Assembly (NCBI GenBank): GCA_036785325.1
Contig: JAXIVH010000010.1
Coordinates: 6,030,284 to 6,094,283 of the forward strand
Length of the DNA stretch: 64,000 nucleotides
Reading direction: 5' to 3'
Origin: Urophycis tenuis
Lineage: Eukaryota > Chordata > Actinopteri > Gadiformes > Phycidae
The number at the start of each line of letters is the position of its first letter. Position 1 is the first letter of the stretch. The notes below the pieces were generated by a model that saw only the letters and a list, made by a program, of their open reading frames with translations, did not search any database and had not been told where the DNA came from. A program made the position numbers and the translations under genes. Below are positions 47,843 to 58,669 of the stretch, piece by piece.

Positions 47843-50800
47843 TTAGGGGAAGGCTGTAGCAAACATAAAGGTCTTTAATCTGGATTTAAAAGTGGTGAGT
47901 GTTTCAGCAGACCTACAACTTTCTGGCAGTTTGTTCCATATATGTGGCGCGTAAAAACTGAACGCTGCCTCTCCATGTTTAGTTCTGACTCTGGGGACAG
48001 TAAGCAGACCCGCCCCAGATGACCTGAGAGATCTGGATGGTTCATAGAAAATGAGAAGATCTGAAATGTACTTTGGTCCCAAACCATTCAGTGCTTTATA
48101 AACTAACAGCAGTACTTTAAAGTCAATTCTCTGACAGACAGGAAGCCAATGTAACGATCTGAGAACTGGAGTAATGTGATCCATTTTCTTAGTTTTTGTG
48201 AGGACTCGAGCAGCAGCATTCTGAATTAACTGGAGCTTTCTGATGGACTTTTTTGGGAGACCAGTGAAGATGCTGTTACAATAGTCGAGCCTACTGAAGA
48301 TAAATGCGTGGACAAGTTTCTCTAAGTCCTGCTGAGACATCAGTCCTCTGACCCTTGATATATTCTTTAAGTGATAGTAGGCAGACTTCGTAATCATTTT
48401 AATGTGGCTGCTAAAATTCAGGTCTGAGTCCATGACAACACCTAGATTTCTTGCCTGGTCTGTGGTTTTTAACATTGCCAGTTGCAGCTGAGCACAAACT
48501 TTTAATCGTTCTTCCTTGGCTCCAAAGACAATTATTTCAGTCTTGTCCTTATTCAACTGAAGAAAATTCTGGCACATCCAATCATTGATTTGGTCAATGC
48601 AATTACTCAATGCTTGTATTGGACCATAGTCACCTGGGGTTATTGTTATGTAAATTTGTGTATCATCTGCATAATTGTGGTAGCAGATGTCATTTTGCAG
48701 GATCTGAGCCAGTGGGAGCATGTAGATGTTAAACAAAAGAGGCCCCAGAATAGAGCCTTGAGGAACACCACATGTCATTTGCGTTCGTTCAGATGTATAA
48801 TTACCTAGGGAGACAAAGTAATCTCTGTCTTTCAGGTAGGATTCAAACCAGTTTAACGCTGTGCCAGAGAGGCCAACCCAATTTTGTAGTCGATCTAACA
48901 AAATATTGTGATCAACTGTGTCGAATGCAGCACTGAGATCCAGTAAAACCAAGACTGAAATTTTGCCACAGTCTGTATTTAAATGGATGTCACTGAGGAC
49001 TTTAACAAGGGCAGTCTCGGTACTGTGGTGAGGTTGAAATCCTGATTGGAAGACATCGAAACAGTTGCTTCTTGCTAGGAAGGCATTTAACTGTTGGAAG
49101 ATAGCCTTTTCAATTATTTTGCTTAGAAATGGGAGGTTTGATATGGGCCTATAATTGTTCATTTGTGATACATCTAGATTGTTCTTTTTAAGGAGTGGCT
49201 TGATAACAGCCGTCTTCAAGGCCTGTGGGAAGATACCTGACAGAAGAGATGTGTTGGTAATTAATAAAAGATCTGAGGCCAAGCAATCATAAACACGTTT
49301 GAAAAAATTTGTTGGAAGAATATCGAGGCAGCAGGAGGAGGATTTTAGGTGTTCTATAATGTCTTCTAAAATTTTGTGGTTGATCCGATTAAATTGTGTC
49401 ATGGTGTATGGGGCTAATTTAGTTGGACAGCTGGCCTGTAGGTGCCCAGGACCGAGGGTAGAGGGGCTGAGCGACTGTCTAATTTTCAGGATTTTGTCAG
49501 TAAAGAAGGTGGAAAATTCATTACAGGCCCTGGTGGAGAGAAGTTCAGGTGCTACAGACACAGGGGGGTTTGTTAGCCTGTCGACAGTAGTGAACAGGGC
49601 TCGTGCATTGTTATTGTTTTTAGCAATGATTTCAGAAAAGAAGGCTTCCCTTGCGTTTTTCAGATTAAAGTTATAAATACGGAGTCTCTCTTTATAGATT
49701 TCGTAATGGACCTGGAGATTCGTTTTCCGCCATCTGCGTTCAGCTCTTCGACACTCTCTTTTTCCAGTTCTCACCAATAAAGCATTTCTCCACGGAGATC
49801 TTTTCTTACCTTCGACCACCTTCACCCTCATAGGAGCAATTGCATCAATAACATTTTTTGTTTTGATGTTGAAAAGATCAACAAGCTCATTCACCGAGAC
49901 ACCAGAGAGGACGGGTGTAGAGGAGAATGTCTGAATAAACAATTCACTGGTGTTTTCAGAGATACACCGCCTTGTTATGACTTCACTGAGAGTATTTCTT
50001 TTTTCCATCGAGATAACACACTCAAAGAAAACACATGAATGGTCAGAGAGAGCAACGTCAATGACGCTAACTTTCGAAATGTTCAGACCCTTGGAAATAA
50101 CTAAGTCCAGGGTGTGCCCTTTGTTGTGTGTGGGCTCCTTCACATGCTGTATGAGTTCAAAGTTATCAAGGACACAACATAGTTCTTTGGTTCCTCTGCC
50201 CTGGGGTTTGTCAACATGAATGTTAAAGTCACCGACAATAACTATACAGTCAAAGTCGACACATATAATAGACATTAGCACTGAAAAGTCATCAAAGAAG
50301 GTTGAACAGTATTTGGGTGGCCTATAAATATTTAGGAACAAAACTGGAGAGGAGGACTTTAGCTGCAGAGCCACATACTCAAATGAATCGAAGGATCCGA
50401 AAGATGCCTGCTTGCATTGGAGTGAATCATTAAACAAAATGGCTACGCCTCCTCCCCTTTTATTCACTCTAGCCTCACTCATGACACTAAAGTTGGGAGG
50501 GGCAGCTTCAATAAGAACAGTTCCACTGTTCACTTGATCAAGCCAAGTTTCTGTTAAAAACAAGCACTCCAGATTGTGCTTGATTATAAAATCATTGATT
50601 AAAAAGCTTTTCCCTGCCAATGACCTGATGTTTAGTAAAGCTAGATTAAGTTTATCATCAACCCTGGGTTTCAGAACATGTTGTAATTGTTTTGGAATAG
50701 GCGCTAGATTTGATATGTTTGCTGAAAAAGTTGGGTACTTCTTGTTTGTTCTTCTTCGCTCAGTTATCACAACAGAAATCTCTGCTTCCATCGTGGGCCC

Positions 50801-50854
50801 CGGCCGGTCCTGGGATGAATCATTATAGTAATTGTTTTCACAGCCTGGACCCAA
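47843..50854 (-). CDS. L2 endonuclease-reverse transcriptase (1003 residues, intact)
   Basis: Uninterrupted frame. The AP-type endonuclease is at about 65-285 (LALLNIRSLAGKS, LFLTETWL, VGDFNIHVD, LSDHSCVFF). The reverse transcriptase is at about 520-790 (NYRPISNLPFLSKI, LLDLSAAFDTVDHNIL, GVPQGSILGPLLFNIY, catalytic NYADDTQIYI near 723). The L2 C-terminal domain follows with KLQLIQNAAARVL and WLPVCQRIDFKVLL. Every catalytic motif I can check is present, so this copy may be active. No separate ORF1 was found upstream in the 370-bp 5' region. It moves by target-primed reverse transcription. Confidence 0.95.
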   Translation of the reverse strand: MGPGCENNYYNDSSQDRPGPTMEAEISVVITERRRTNKKYPTFSANISNLAPIPKQLQHVLKPRVDDKLNLALLNIRSLAGKSFLINDFIIKHNLECLFLTETWLDQVNSGTVLIEAAPPNFSVMSEARVNKRGGGVAILFNDSLQCKQASFGSFDSFEYVALQLKSSSPVLFLNIYRPPKYCSTFFDDFSVLMSIICVDFDCIVIVGDFNIHVDKPQGRGTKELCCVLDNFELIQHVKEPTHNKGHTLDLVISKGLNISKVSVIDVALSDHSCVFFECVISMEKRNTLSEVITRRCISENTSELFIQTFSSTPVLSGVSVNELVDLFNIKTKNVIDAIAPMRVKVVEGKKRSPWRNALLVRTGKRECRRAERRWRKTNLQVHYEIYKERLRIYNFNLKNAREAFFSEIIAKNNNNARALFTTVDRLTNPPVSVAPELLSTRACNEFSTFFTDKILKIRQSLSPSTLGPGHLQASCPTKLAPYTMTQFNRINHKILEDIIEHLKSSSCCLDILPTNFFKRVYDCLASDLLLITNTSLLSGIFPQALKTAVIKPLLKKNNLDVSQMNNYRPISNLPFLSKIIEKAIFQQLNAFLARSNCFDVFQSGFQPHHSTETALVKVLSDIHLNTDCGKISVLVLLDLSAAFDTVDHNILLDRLQNWVGLSGTALNWFESYLKDRDYFVSLGNYTSERTQMTCGVPQGSILGPLLFNIYMLPLAQILQNDICYHNYADDTQIYITITPGDYGPIQALSNCIDQINDWMCQNFLQLNKDKTEIIVFGAKEERLKVCAQLQLAMLKTTDQARNLGVVMDSDLNFSSHIKMITKSAYYHLKNISRVRGLMSQQDLEKLVHAFIFSRLDYCNSIFTGLPKKSIRKLQLIQNAAARVLTKTKKMDHITPVLRSLHWLPVCQRIDFKVLLLVYKALNGLGPKYISDLLIFYEPSRSLRSSGAGLLTVPRVRTKHGEAAFSFYAPHIWNKLPESCRSAETLTTFKSRLKTFMFATAFP

Positions 50855-50989
50855 CAGATATCAGACGGAACTTGGTGTGTTTTGCAAATGAGTGACTGAT
50901 GTCACTGTGCCTTTTCTAAGTTGTGGAGAGGGGCGTTGGGGGCGGGGGGGCGGGAGGGGAGAGGCTGGAGGGGGGGCGCGGCTTTGCGT

Positions 50990-51224
50990 AACTGACGGAT
51001 GTGGAGGTAGGGGAGGCAATGGGGAGCTCCGGGAAATGGAGGTAGGGAGGGGTGTAAGCAATGGAGAGCTCCGGGAAATGGAGGTAGGGAGGGGTGTAAG
51101 CTCAAGCCTGTAGAAGGGGGGGGTATCTGGGGAGGAGATCAAGCTGGATGGGGTTTGGGGTGCAGGGGAAGGCTGATTTGATGGTGAAGGGGGATCTAAG
51201 GAGGAGATCGAGTTGGATGGGGTT
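50990..51224 (-). repeat. Tandem repeats in the L2 5' UTR
   Basis: GAGCTCCGGGAAATGGAGG recurs with a 42-bp period (51024 and 51066). A second pair, GGAGGAGATCAAGCTGGATG and GGAGGAGATCGAGTTGGATG, has a period of about 70 bp. Repeated 5' UTR monomers act as promoters in some LINEs, but that role is only inferred here. Confidence 0.7.
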
Positions 51225-51934
51225 TATACCTGTTTTATCATTAATTAATACACAGGACAAGATGTTACTCCCTTGTGCCTTCATCCAAGGTAAACACATG
51301 TAGAAGCCCAGCTCAGATAAGACCAAGCATACAACAAGACTAAGACCATGATGGCAATAAAGAAACCATTACTTATTCTAAAAGTGTTGGGGGGAACTCA
51401 AAGTGTGACAAATGGCCAAAGCTACCATAGCCAGGAAAAATGACAGGAAAAATGTGTACAAACCCTCATATTATTGAGCAGACTCCAAAGGGTACCCAAA
51501 TCACCAAAGTGAAGAATATGTTAACACTCTGTCACTTCAATCTTGGAGTGACAGTGATCCAGTTCAAGTCATGTTTCGAATGTTATGAAGATTGTGTGCT
51601 GTACCCAGTTCATGAGATCACACCCAGTGGAATGTAGCAAAGGCAGTTCTCGCTTCTAGGAAGAGGACAAACTACACATTAAACAATTATAAAGCTTTTT
51701 ATTGAGTATTAAATCAAACATGGAAAAAGACACTCCTGACAAATAGACACTAAAAAGAGACATATTTTTCCTTTACACAAATCACTTAGCACTCTGCTTT
51801 CACCTATTTAAAGCTCACACATCCACTACGCTGTGCTAATCTGTGTGTGCGTGCAACATATGTACAGTAGATCTTTTTTTTCAGTTGGGCAAATTCAACT
51901 GTATCATTTACGCACATCTTAAAAGCAGTGCAAT

Positions 51935-54245
51935 TCATTTCATGATGTGTATAGCTCTATCTGTCTCAATGGTGCCAAACAAAGGGAAAACTCTTTCATT
52001 GCAATCAAAGCTGACATTGAATGAGTAGATGTGGACCTTGTGGCCCACATCGTAGAAGGACACCTGTCCCTCCTCCATGTCAAGGAGCACGCCCAACACA
52101 CTCGGTGCACTTCTGTTCAGCTTAGTGACTGGAAACGTCATGGCCATCAGCTGGCCCAGCTGCAGCTTCAGAGTCCAGTAACCCACTGTCGTATTCAAAG
52201 CCCTAAAGCCATTTCGCAGTGCAGACTCGTGGACAACCCCTATCCTCCACTGTGTCTTGCCCTTGATGTCCACCTCCCAGTAGTGCTTTCCGGAAACAAA
52301 GCCCTCTGCACCCAACACACACCACCAGCCATCAAATTTGTTTTTGGTTCTTCTGAAGTCTTTCAATGGGTCGTACTCGCTCTCCACGATCCGCTTCATT
52401 TTCACTGATCTCCGGTCTTCAGATATCTCCAGACACGGGTTTGCGGTATTTGGATCGAGTCTGACCTCAGCTGTGGGTTGGTATCAGAGAGCAGAATGCA
52501 GGAGAACATCATTCTTGATGCAACATGTCGCGGTTTACTTTTTGCATGTGTTGCTATGAAGATAAAGGAAAAACCCTTCTGTACTGACCTGTTGTGTTCA
52601 TAATCCATTTCCACACTGTAAACATACAAGAGCAATGGTCATCCATAACGACCTGCATCGTCAGCTACCAACATGCAACTCAACTGTTATGATAGTTACT
52701 TATACACTAAAGTAACAATTAGAAATACTTACCAGAATCAGGAACATGTTGTTGACCTGAGCTGTCTAATAGAAGGAAACAATGAAATGTAAGCACACAC
52801 ATTAGTGGACAAGTTAAGTTACATTCATTATCAACAATAGTATAGAATGCAGGTGCAAAGACATCAAAACCAGTTTGTTAACAATCAATCACTCTGGTTC
52901 CATGAACCCATGTGAGAGAAGCAGAAATCTAAGTTATACAGTAATAGAAAAATAGCAAGCAGGAATATACCTCTACTTTTGAAGAGCACTTCATTTCTGT
53001 TCCAGTGTTTTGCAATGGACCCCTGAAAACAAATAAAGAATCAAATCAATGCTAGAACCGAATAAACGTTGGATACAATGTGTAATGTCATTGTTTCTGG
53101 GAACCTTTGGTCCGTCCTGTTGTAGGATACTCCAGATGACAAAGTCCATCACAGGAAGTATGTTGGGCAGTTTGCCCCTCTTCCACTGTTGGTACATGTC
53201 CTTCACCACCTCACCCACATCTTGATCCAGACACACCGAGTCCTGTAAATATGCTCATTTAGAATGACGTTGTTGGAATGTTGCCTAACTGGTGTAAGAT
53301 TCCTTAACATCGATACTGAAACAGCATGCCAGAGTGTGTTCCGCACCTGTTCCATCTCGTTCAGAGTCCACATCCATGTAGATAGATCAGCAATGGCCTT
53401 CTTTAGCCTTTTGTCCTCTTTAAGCTTTTGTTGACAATCTTCTTCCCTCTTCTCCTCTGGCACATTATCACATGTGTTCGACAAACCTGTTTGTCTGTTG
53501 AGCTGGTAAACACGTAATATACTTTGGGGTTTGTCACTGCGCATGCAAAATGTCAGCATGCAATACATTTTACATCAAGTGAAGGCAAGCTGGAGGACAA
53601 TGTTTATTGCGTGAACAGGGTATGTAAGGAGATATGTAAATATGATATGCAAATATGTAAAAATGTTGATATTTCAGTTAATGGAAACACTACTGGGGAC
53701 ATACAATATCTGCCCACACTGCTGTTTCTTCATCATGTTGAATCAGCATATTAATGAAACTGTATTGTTTTTATGGTCTAACCTCTTCGGCGTGTGCTTG
53801 TGGCGGGATGTCCTGAGCCAACTGAAGAAGGAATGCCCGTCGCTCCACCAGACTAGACCCATCTTCATTGATTTTGGTCGACAGTGAGAGATCTCTCGTC
53901 TGTGTAGATGATTGATTAGTGGGCTTAGGTTCATGTCTGCCAATATAATGCTAACACCATTCACAGCATCGGACCACAACTGGACCCACCTGCAGAATCC
54001 GGTCCAGTTCCTGAGCAATCCCTCTGAGGATGAGTTTAGATTCATCCAGGGTGAAGTCCACAGGCTCTGGTCCAGAGGGATCCACACTCTATGAAGGAGG
54101 TCATGAAAACAACTCAAACTACTGGTCAAAGTCCAACAATCATGCTGTTTATCTTCAAGACTGGCAGAGTAACTTAATTCTCACCTTATGGTGTAATATC
54201 TTGCAGACAATTTTCTTGAGTCCTTCTGGCAGCTTTGCAAGGAAC
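51935..54245 (-). CDS. B30.2/SPRY multi-exon gene, copy D
   Basis: The best-preserved copy. Terminal B30.2 exon 51935-52470 (EVRLDPNTANPCLEIS, GKHYWEVDIKG, RIGVV, LDMEEGQVSFYDV). Then 52589-52615 (27 bp), 52971-53022 (52 bp, IAKHWNRNEVLFKSR), 53105-53242 (46 codons), 53347-53536 (190 bp, donor GTGCGG), 53783-53899 (39 codons, LSTKINEDGSSLVERRAFL) and 53990-54088 (33 codons). An upstream block lies near 54186-54245 (helix with KLPEGLKKIVCKILHHK-type sequence). All listed blocks are open with splice-like borders. No RING, B-box, NACHT or membrane segment is seen. The phase of the 190-bp block still leaves a gap in the model, so an exon may be missing from my reading. Family and role are not known to me. 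Confidence 0.6.
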
Positions 54246-54273
54246 ACAAATTACACAATCAATAAATGAACAA

Positions 54274-54311
<38 letters not shown>

Positions 54312-54395
54312 TAATGTTTCACCAGGCCTGACAACTTTAGCAAAAAAATGAATTTTAATGTTCAGATAGTGCAAATTGTAGTCAAAATTCCTAGA

Positions 54396-54447
<52 letters not shown>

Positions 54448-54780
54448 TAAATAAACGCATCAAAAACAAAAGGGACCTCGTCCTGTTTCACAGGCTCGGT
54501 CCCTATAATAATAATAATAGCAACAGTAATAATAGTTCCATAGGCGGGGAGCAGATCGGCTAAAAGCTCTGGACCCCATGGTGGATCGGTTGGCAGATGG
54601 AGCTGCGAGGTGGATGGCAGAAGAGAATTGGAGACGGCGTGAAGGTTTGTCGATGTGGATGAGTTCAGTTAGATACACTGGTGCCCGGCTGTGAAGGAGT
54701 TCTGGTGATGGTAAAGGCGGTTGCGTTCTAGACCAGTTGGAGTTTATATATGAACATATCCAAGAGATGTTTTGCTTTTC
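54274..54780 (-). mobile_element. L2-clade fragment with (TAA)n tails, copy D
   Basis: Two TAA microsatellites (54274-54308 and 54396-54446) surround a short insert, followed by minus-strand L2 C-terminal codons (NRSTMGSRAFSRSAPRLWN) to about 54720. It sits at the same position as the copy A fragment at 5145, within GAACA..CATATCCAAGAG flanks. Confidence 0.7.
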
Positions 54781-54839
54781 TTAAATTAACAACCAGCAAA
54801 AATGCTTAAACCAAACCGACAACAATTTGAGTAGTAGGC

Positions 54840-56029
54840 CTAGGCCTATATGCACAGAGGGTCTCTGTCAATCAAGGGGTTAAGTGCCCGCAAGACCTCC
54901 CTGTATTTCGCACCCTCATTTTAAGTTTTTGGTAGCTTTTACGAGTAGGCCTATCTCACCCTTAGACGAAAAGCTGGCGGTAGATAGGGGAATGATCTAC
55001 ATTTTGAACAAGGTTCTTCGTTGTTCTCGGCAGGACGAATGCTGTCGGCAGACCTGATTTCCGCTGTAAAACATGGTGAAAGCAAAGCAGACGGATTTCA
55101 GTTTTTTTTCATCAAACTATCAGTAACTAAAATTACTTTTTCCTACAGGTGTATTCAGAGCTGTTTTAAACGCGTTTTAAAAAAACAACAACCGTCTTTC
55201 ATCATCTTCTGTCTTCACACGTTACATCTCCGGGTGACACAGACCCGCTCCCCCGAGCTTCAGTTTGGCTTCTTTCAGCAGGTAATCAAATCCAGTCCAA
55301 TGTGAACCGTGGCAGCACACGTTGAACAGAACGAAAGCATCCTGGAATCAGTAAGGTTGTATTTTGTGTAGCCCCGCCTACACATTGTTGGTCACTCGGA
55401 GCATAGTTTGTTTCTGGTAATCCAACCAACTGAACTGTGGCAATTGACATAACAACCATACTGTTGACTTAACTTTTATGTTTATAGCCCTGCCCAGCGC
55501 TATGTGTCTCTCTGTACCCCGCCTGGAATTTCAAGTAGGCCTAGAACTCGTTCATTATCATAGCATCACGTACAGTCAGTGACGTGCGGTTGGCGGAAAT
55601 GATGAGAACAAAAAAGATAACTGTAGCGGCGATCAACAACAGAAAATGCCACTTCGGGGAAAACACAATGATGTCTGCCCTGGAGTATTTGTTTGACATT
55701 GTTTTTGTAGATAGATCGAAAATAACTCGAAAATATGAAAGAAACAAATGTACAAAAAATACGATAGAAACCAGTACACACACCCACGGTTGAAAACCTG
55801 TGAACCTCCCCTTTATACACTATGTGACCTCTGTGATTACCTGCCTACGCCTTCTGGTGCCCAAGTGATGTAACAGCAAATATTTACTAACGTACCATTT
55901 ACATTTATTCAGCTTTTATCCAAAGCTACTTACAAAAGTACATTTGTCAGAAGAAGGTGAAACATTTCATTGTTGTTAATACAATAACAGCAATGAAAGT
56001 CACCAGAGACCATTCAAGCATTTCAATTG

Positions 56030-56030
<1 letters not shown>
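54840..56030. repeat. Unit spacer block, copy D
   Basis: Paralogous to 5640-7160 and 27060-27950, ending with the AAGTGATGTAACAGCAAATATTTAC segment in parts shared with 7115-7160. No coding exon is recognised. Confidence 0.5.

Positions 56031-56092
<62 letters not shown>
56031..56092. repeat. (CA)n microsatellite, 31 repeats
   Basis: Perfect 62-bp CA run, the longest dinucleotide tract in the window. It is likely to be polymorphic. Confidence 0.95.
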
Positions 56093-56094
<2 letters not shown>

Positions 56095-56639
56095 GGCCCC
56101 TCATTGTTACTGTGAAATCACATAACAATTCAATAGCATACAAACAATGGAGCCAATGACAAATCCATAGTGCAAGTGTGTGTTTTCGGTACATTTTGTT
56201 CATACAAGTCAAATGCCAAACTACAAAAAATTGTACATTAAAAAGTACAAAATATAATTTTTCTAGATAAGCACTGCAAAGGCAGGTTCAGCCTTAATAG
56301 GCTACATAATAGATGTTATGTGGCCTATGGTCAAGTGGACAATACAGAACCAAGCCTGCTACACGTTCAGTCCACCTGGCGTCACCTCATTCGGGGACAC
56401 CAACTAAAACACCCCTCGTCCGGTGCAACTGTTCCTGGGCTGCTGGATGCTGAAGCTCCGCAGAACGTGGGGCTTCTCCACTGCCGGGCGCACCTTGCAG
56501 TGTCTCACACTCACCGGGGTCTTCGGGACCTCGTGACCCAGCTTGTCAATGCTCCCCGTCAGCAAAATGCTGCTAAAGTCCTGCTAAAAATGGCGGGGGA
56601 CCTCGGTTTAGCTGTCCTCTTGGTCTCCTTTTCAGAAAT
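56093..56639. other. Unrecognised stretch beside the BEL/Pao relic
   Basis: The part 56330-56640 is GC-richer and keeps an open plus-strand frame (56320-56646), but I recognise no domain in either direction. It may be further decayed retroelement sequence. Confidence 0.3.
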
Positions 56640-57282
56640 CCCATGACCGTCTTCAAAGGCCTTCTTGGCCCTTGCTTCTCCCCGGCCTTCACTGCAGGAG
56701 GGATGGTCAGCTTTTTTTTCTTTCCTGGAGCAACTTGTGCCTTTCCTAGAATGAAGGCTGAATGAATCTTCTCTTTGTCATTCTGCAGCCTCAGGTAAGA
56801 AACTGTGCCGTACCCATCCTCGCTAGCGTCAGACAAATTGTATTTGGCACTTGTGAGTTGTCCAAAGTCTTTGGACACAAGTCTTTGGATACATCTCGGC
56901 ACATTGAATGTGCTGAGCATAGGTCTTCTAGCAGCCCAACCCACTACAGCTGGGAGTTTTTGGGAATGAGATCAGCCCAACTGTAGCTCAACCTACAGAG
57001 GTTTTGCAGCATCAACCTAACAGGTAAGGTAAAGGGTGCTAAAAATCCAATGGGGTCATAAACTGATCTTACCACAAAGAAGATACCCTGTCTTGTTAGA
57101 GGTCTTTCCTGGACTGTCATTTTGAACCTATAGGTGTCCGTTTCGGCACACCACTGCAGTCCCAGTGTTCTCTCAACAGGCAGATTGTGTCTGTCGAAGT
57201 CTAATTCTTTGACTTCCCATATATATATATACCAGTTTTCCTTATTTTCCTTCCAGTTGGTGTTCTGGCACCCTTTCCTCAT
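56640..57282 (-). pseudogene. BEL/Pao polyprotein relic (RT end and RNase H)
   Basis: The minus strand reads LGLQWCAETDTYRFKM, ERPLTRQGIFFVVRSVYDPI and GFLAPFTLPVRLMLQ (RT connection), then after a frame break FNVPRCIQRLVSKDF, LSDASEDGYGTVSYL and IHSAFILGKAQVAP (RNase H). This order is specific to BEL/Pao. The frames are interrupted and both ends are lost. A shorter relic of the same family is at 7160-7250, so both gdf3-proximal spacers share it. Confidence 0.8.
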
Positions 57283-57479
57283 AGCCTTTGTTTATGACAT
57301 CACCAATACATTTTATATATTCTTCTTTGAATGTAGGATTTTTCTTCAATTTCCAGTTATGGCCATCAGCCGTCGGCCTTGTCTCCCCCTCACTCTGTAT
57401 GTGCTACCCCTCCTGTTTTGCAGCAAATCATCTCCAGTGTGTGGGTCCTTCCATTTCCTGATTAGCCATGGCAGCTGAT

Positions 57480-58040
57480 TGGTGCGGGGCGCTGCCAACC
57501 AGAGAGTGACAGTGAAGGGAAAGTGCATAAAAGCCGGTGTGCCCTGCAAAAAAGGGCAGACACCTGTAGTGAAATCGGCTGGCGTAGACACATGTTTAGT
57601 GAATGTATAGAGTTAGTGTGTGTGTGTTGCACCGGCCTTAGGGTAAGAGTTTACACTTCTGCACTGATTTTGAGTTGCCTGCATTCACGGGTAGGATTTT
57701 GGGCACCGTGTTTAGACACACTAGGTTTAGGGGTGCTGATCATTTGTACTTTAGCTTTCAAATAGCTAGAGTAGCCAGTTAGAGTTTTGTTTTAGGGCTA
57801 TTTGAGTTGTGGTCATGGACCACTCACCGTAGTCCCTAGATTAGTAGCTTCGTTTTATTTTAAGAAGCTCTTTTTGTTATATTTGTTTATTTACATTGAC
57901 AGCGCCTAGCGGCCCATTTCTGTTGGTTTGGTCATTCATTTCCAATTGCCTGTTTAAAATAAACTGCAATTTAACTGCAATCCTTACATCGGGTTGGTTG
58001 TGTGTTACTTCCGTTTTCCCTCAATGAGCTGGGTTCGTCA
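57480..58040 (+). repeat. Probable LTR sequence
   Basis: Contains ATTGGTGCGGGG, a CATAAAAGCC possible TATA element at about 57528, AATAAA at about 57957 and an end ATGAGCTGGGTTCGTCACA. This is the layout of a fish LTR (promoter, then poly(A) signal, ending in CA). I could not find a matching second LTR or a clear 5' end. Confidence 0.45.
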
Positions 58041-58669
58041 CATTCCTTTTCAGACAGAGGACCCTTTGCTCAGCAACATGGCAGTTATTGGGCATGGTAA
58101 CATTATCCTCTCTGAAAGGTAATGTCATGCAGTAAGGTCCGCTGTTGAGTTCAGCTGAACTGTTCATGATTTTTATGAATTTGAGGTCTGCTTAGGACAT
58201 TTTGATCTGCTCAGGATAATTTGATCTGCTCAGGACAATGTGGTAAAAGGTTCCACCATTCTCCGAACTCCACCACTCGTATAATTCATTAAAACACAGT
58301 ACGTGTTACGATACGTATGACACGTATGCTGAATGTTACGTATGCATAAGACGTTTTCCGTTGTTTTATTTGTATAGATTATATTTGGGGCCATTCAGTT
58401 ACCCCCTCCGTTATCCGCCCCCCTGTACATGTCCTGTCCTGATACTAATCAGCATAACCTCCTATCTGAAAAATTCCCTTTTTTGAGAACAAAAAAACCC
58501 AAACCGGGTTATTTTCTTGCTTTAAGGATACCCAATAAAATACACTGTTTTTGGACTATACTATATTATGTTTGAACAATACCGACCAGGTATTAGTGCC
58601 TCACAAAGTGCAGATAGAAAGTTTTCCCCCAGTTTTTGCTCTTGGGCCATTGATAAGATATATCTCCCC
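58041..58669. other. Upstream region of gdf3 exon 1
   Basis: AT-rich, with a CAATAAAATACACTG stretch near 58530 and a CCAAT box near 58699 within the presumed 5' end. The reading frame of exon 1 stays open back to 58568. No certain promoter could be fixed. Confidence 0.35.

Larger units (their letters stand above)
47606..51224 (-). mobile_element. Full-length L2-clade LINE
   Basis: A 3619-bp insertion inside the unit C tail, flanked by TATA (47602-47605 and 51225-51228). The empty sites are seen at 35386-35400 and near 11671 (ACATAtACCTGTTTTATC). The 3' end carries GTGCTATACAAATAAACTTGCC followed by short TTGCC repeats, in parts the classic L2/UnaL2 tail recognised by its reverse transcriptase. 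The 5' UTR (50855-51224) is G-rich and holds tandem repeats with periods of about 42 and 70 bp. Confidence 0.9.

Noticed and set aside
57134..57478. 114-codon plus-strand frame with hydrophobic stretches
   Set aside because: It overlaps the BEL/Pao relic on the other strand and an AT-rich low-complexity region, with no start or splice context and no conserved copy in other units.
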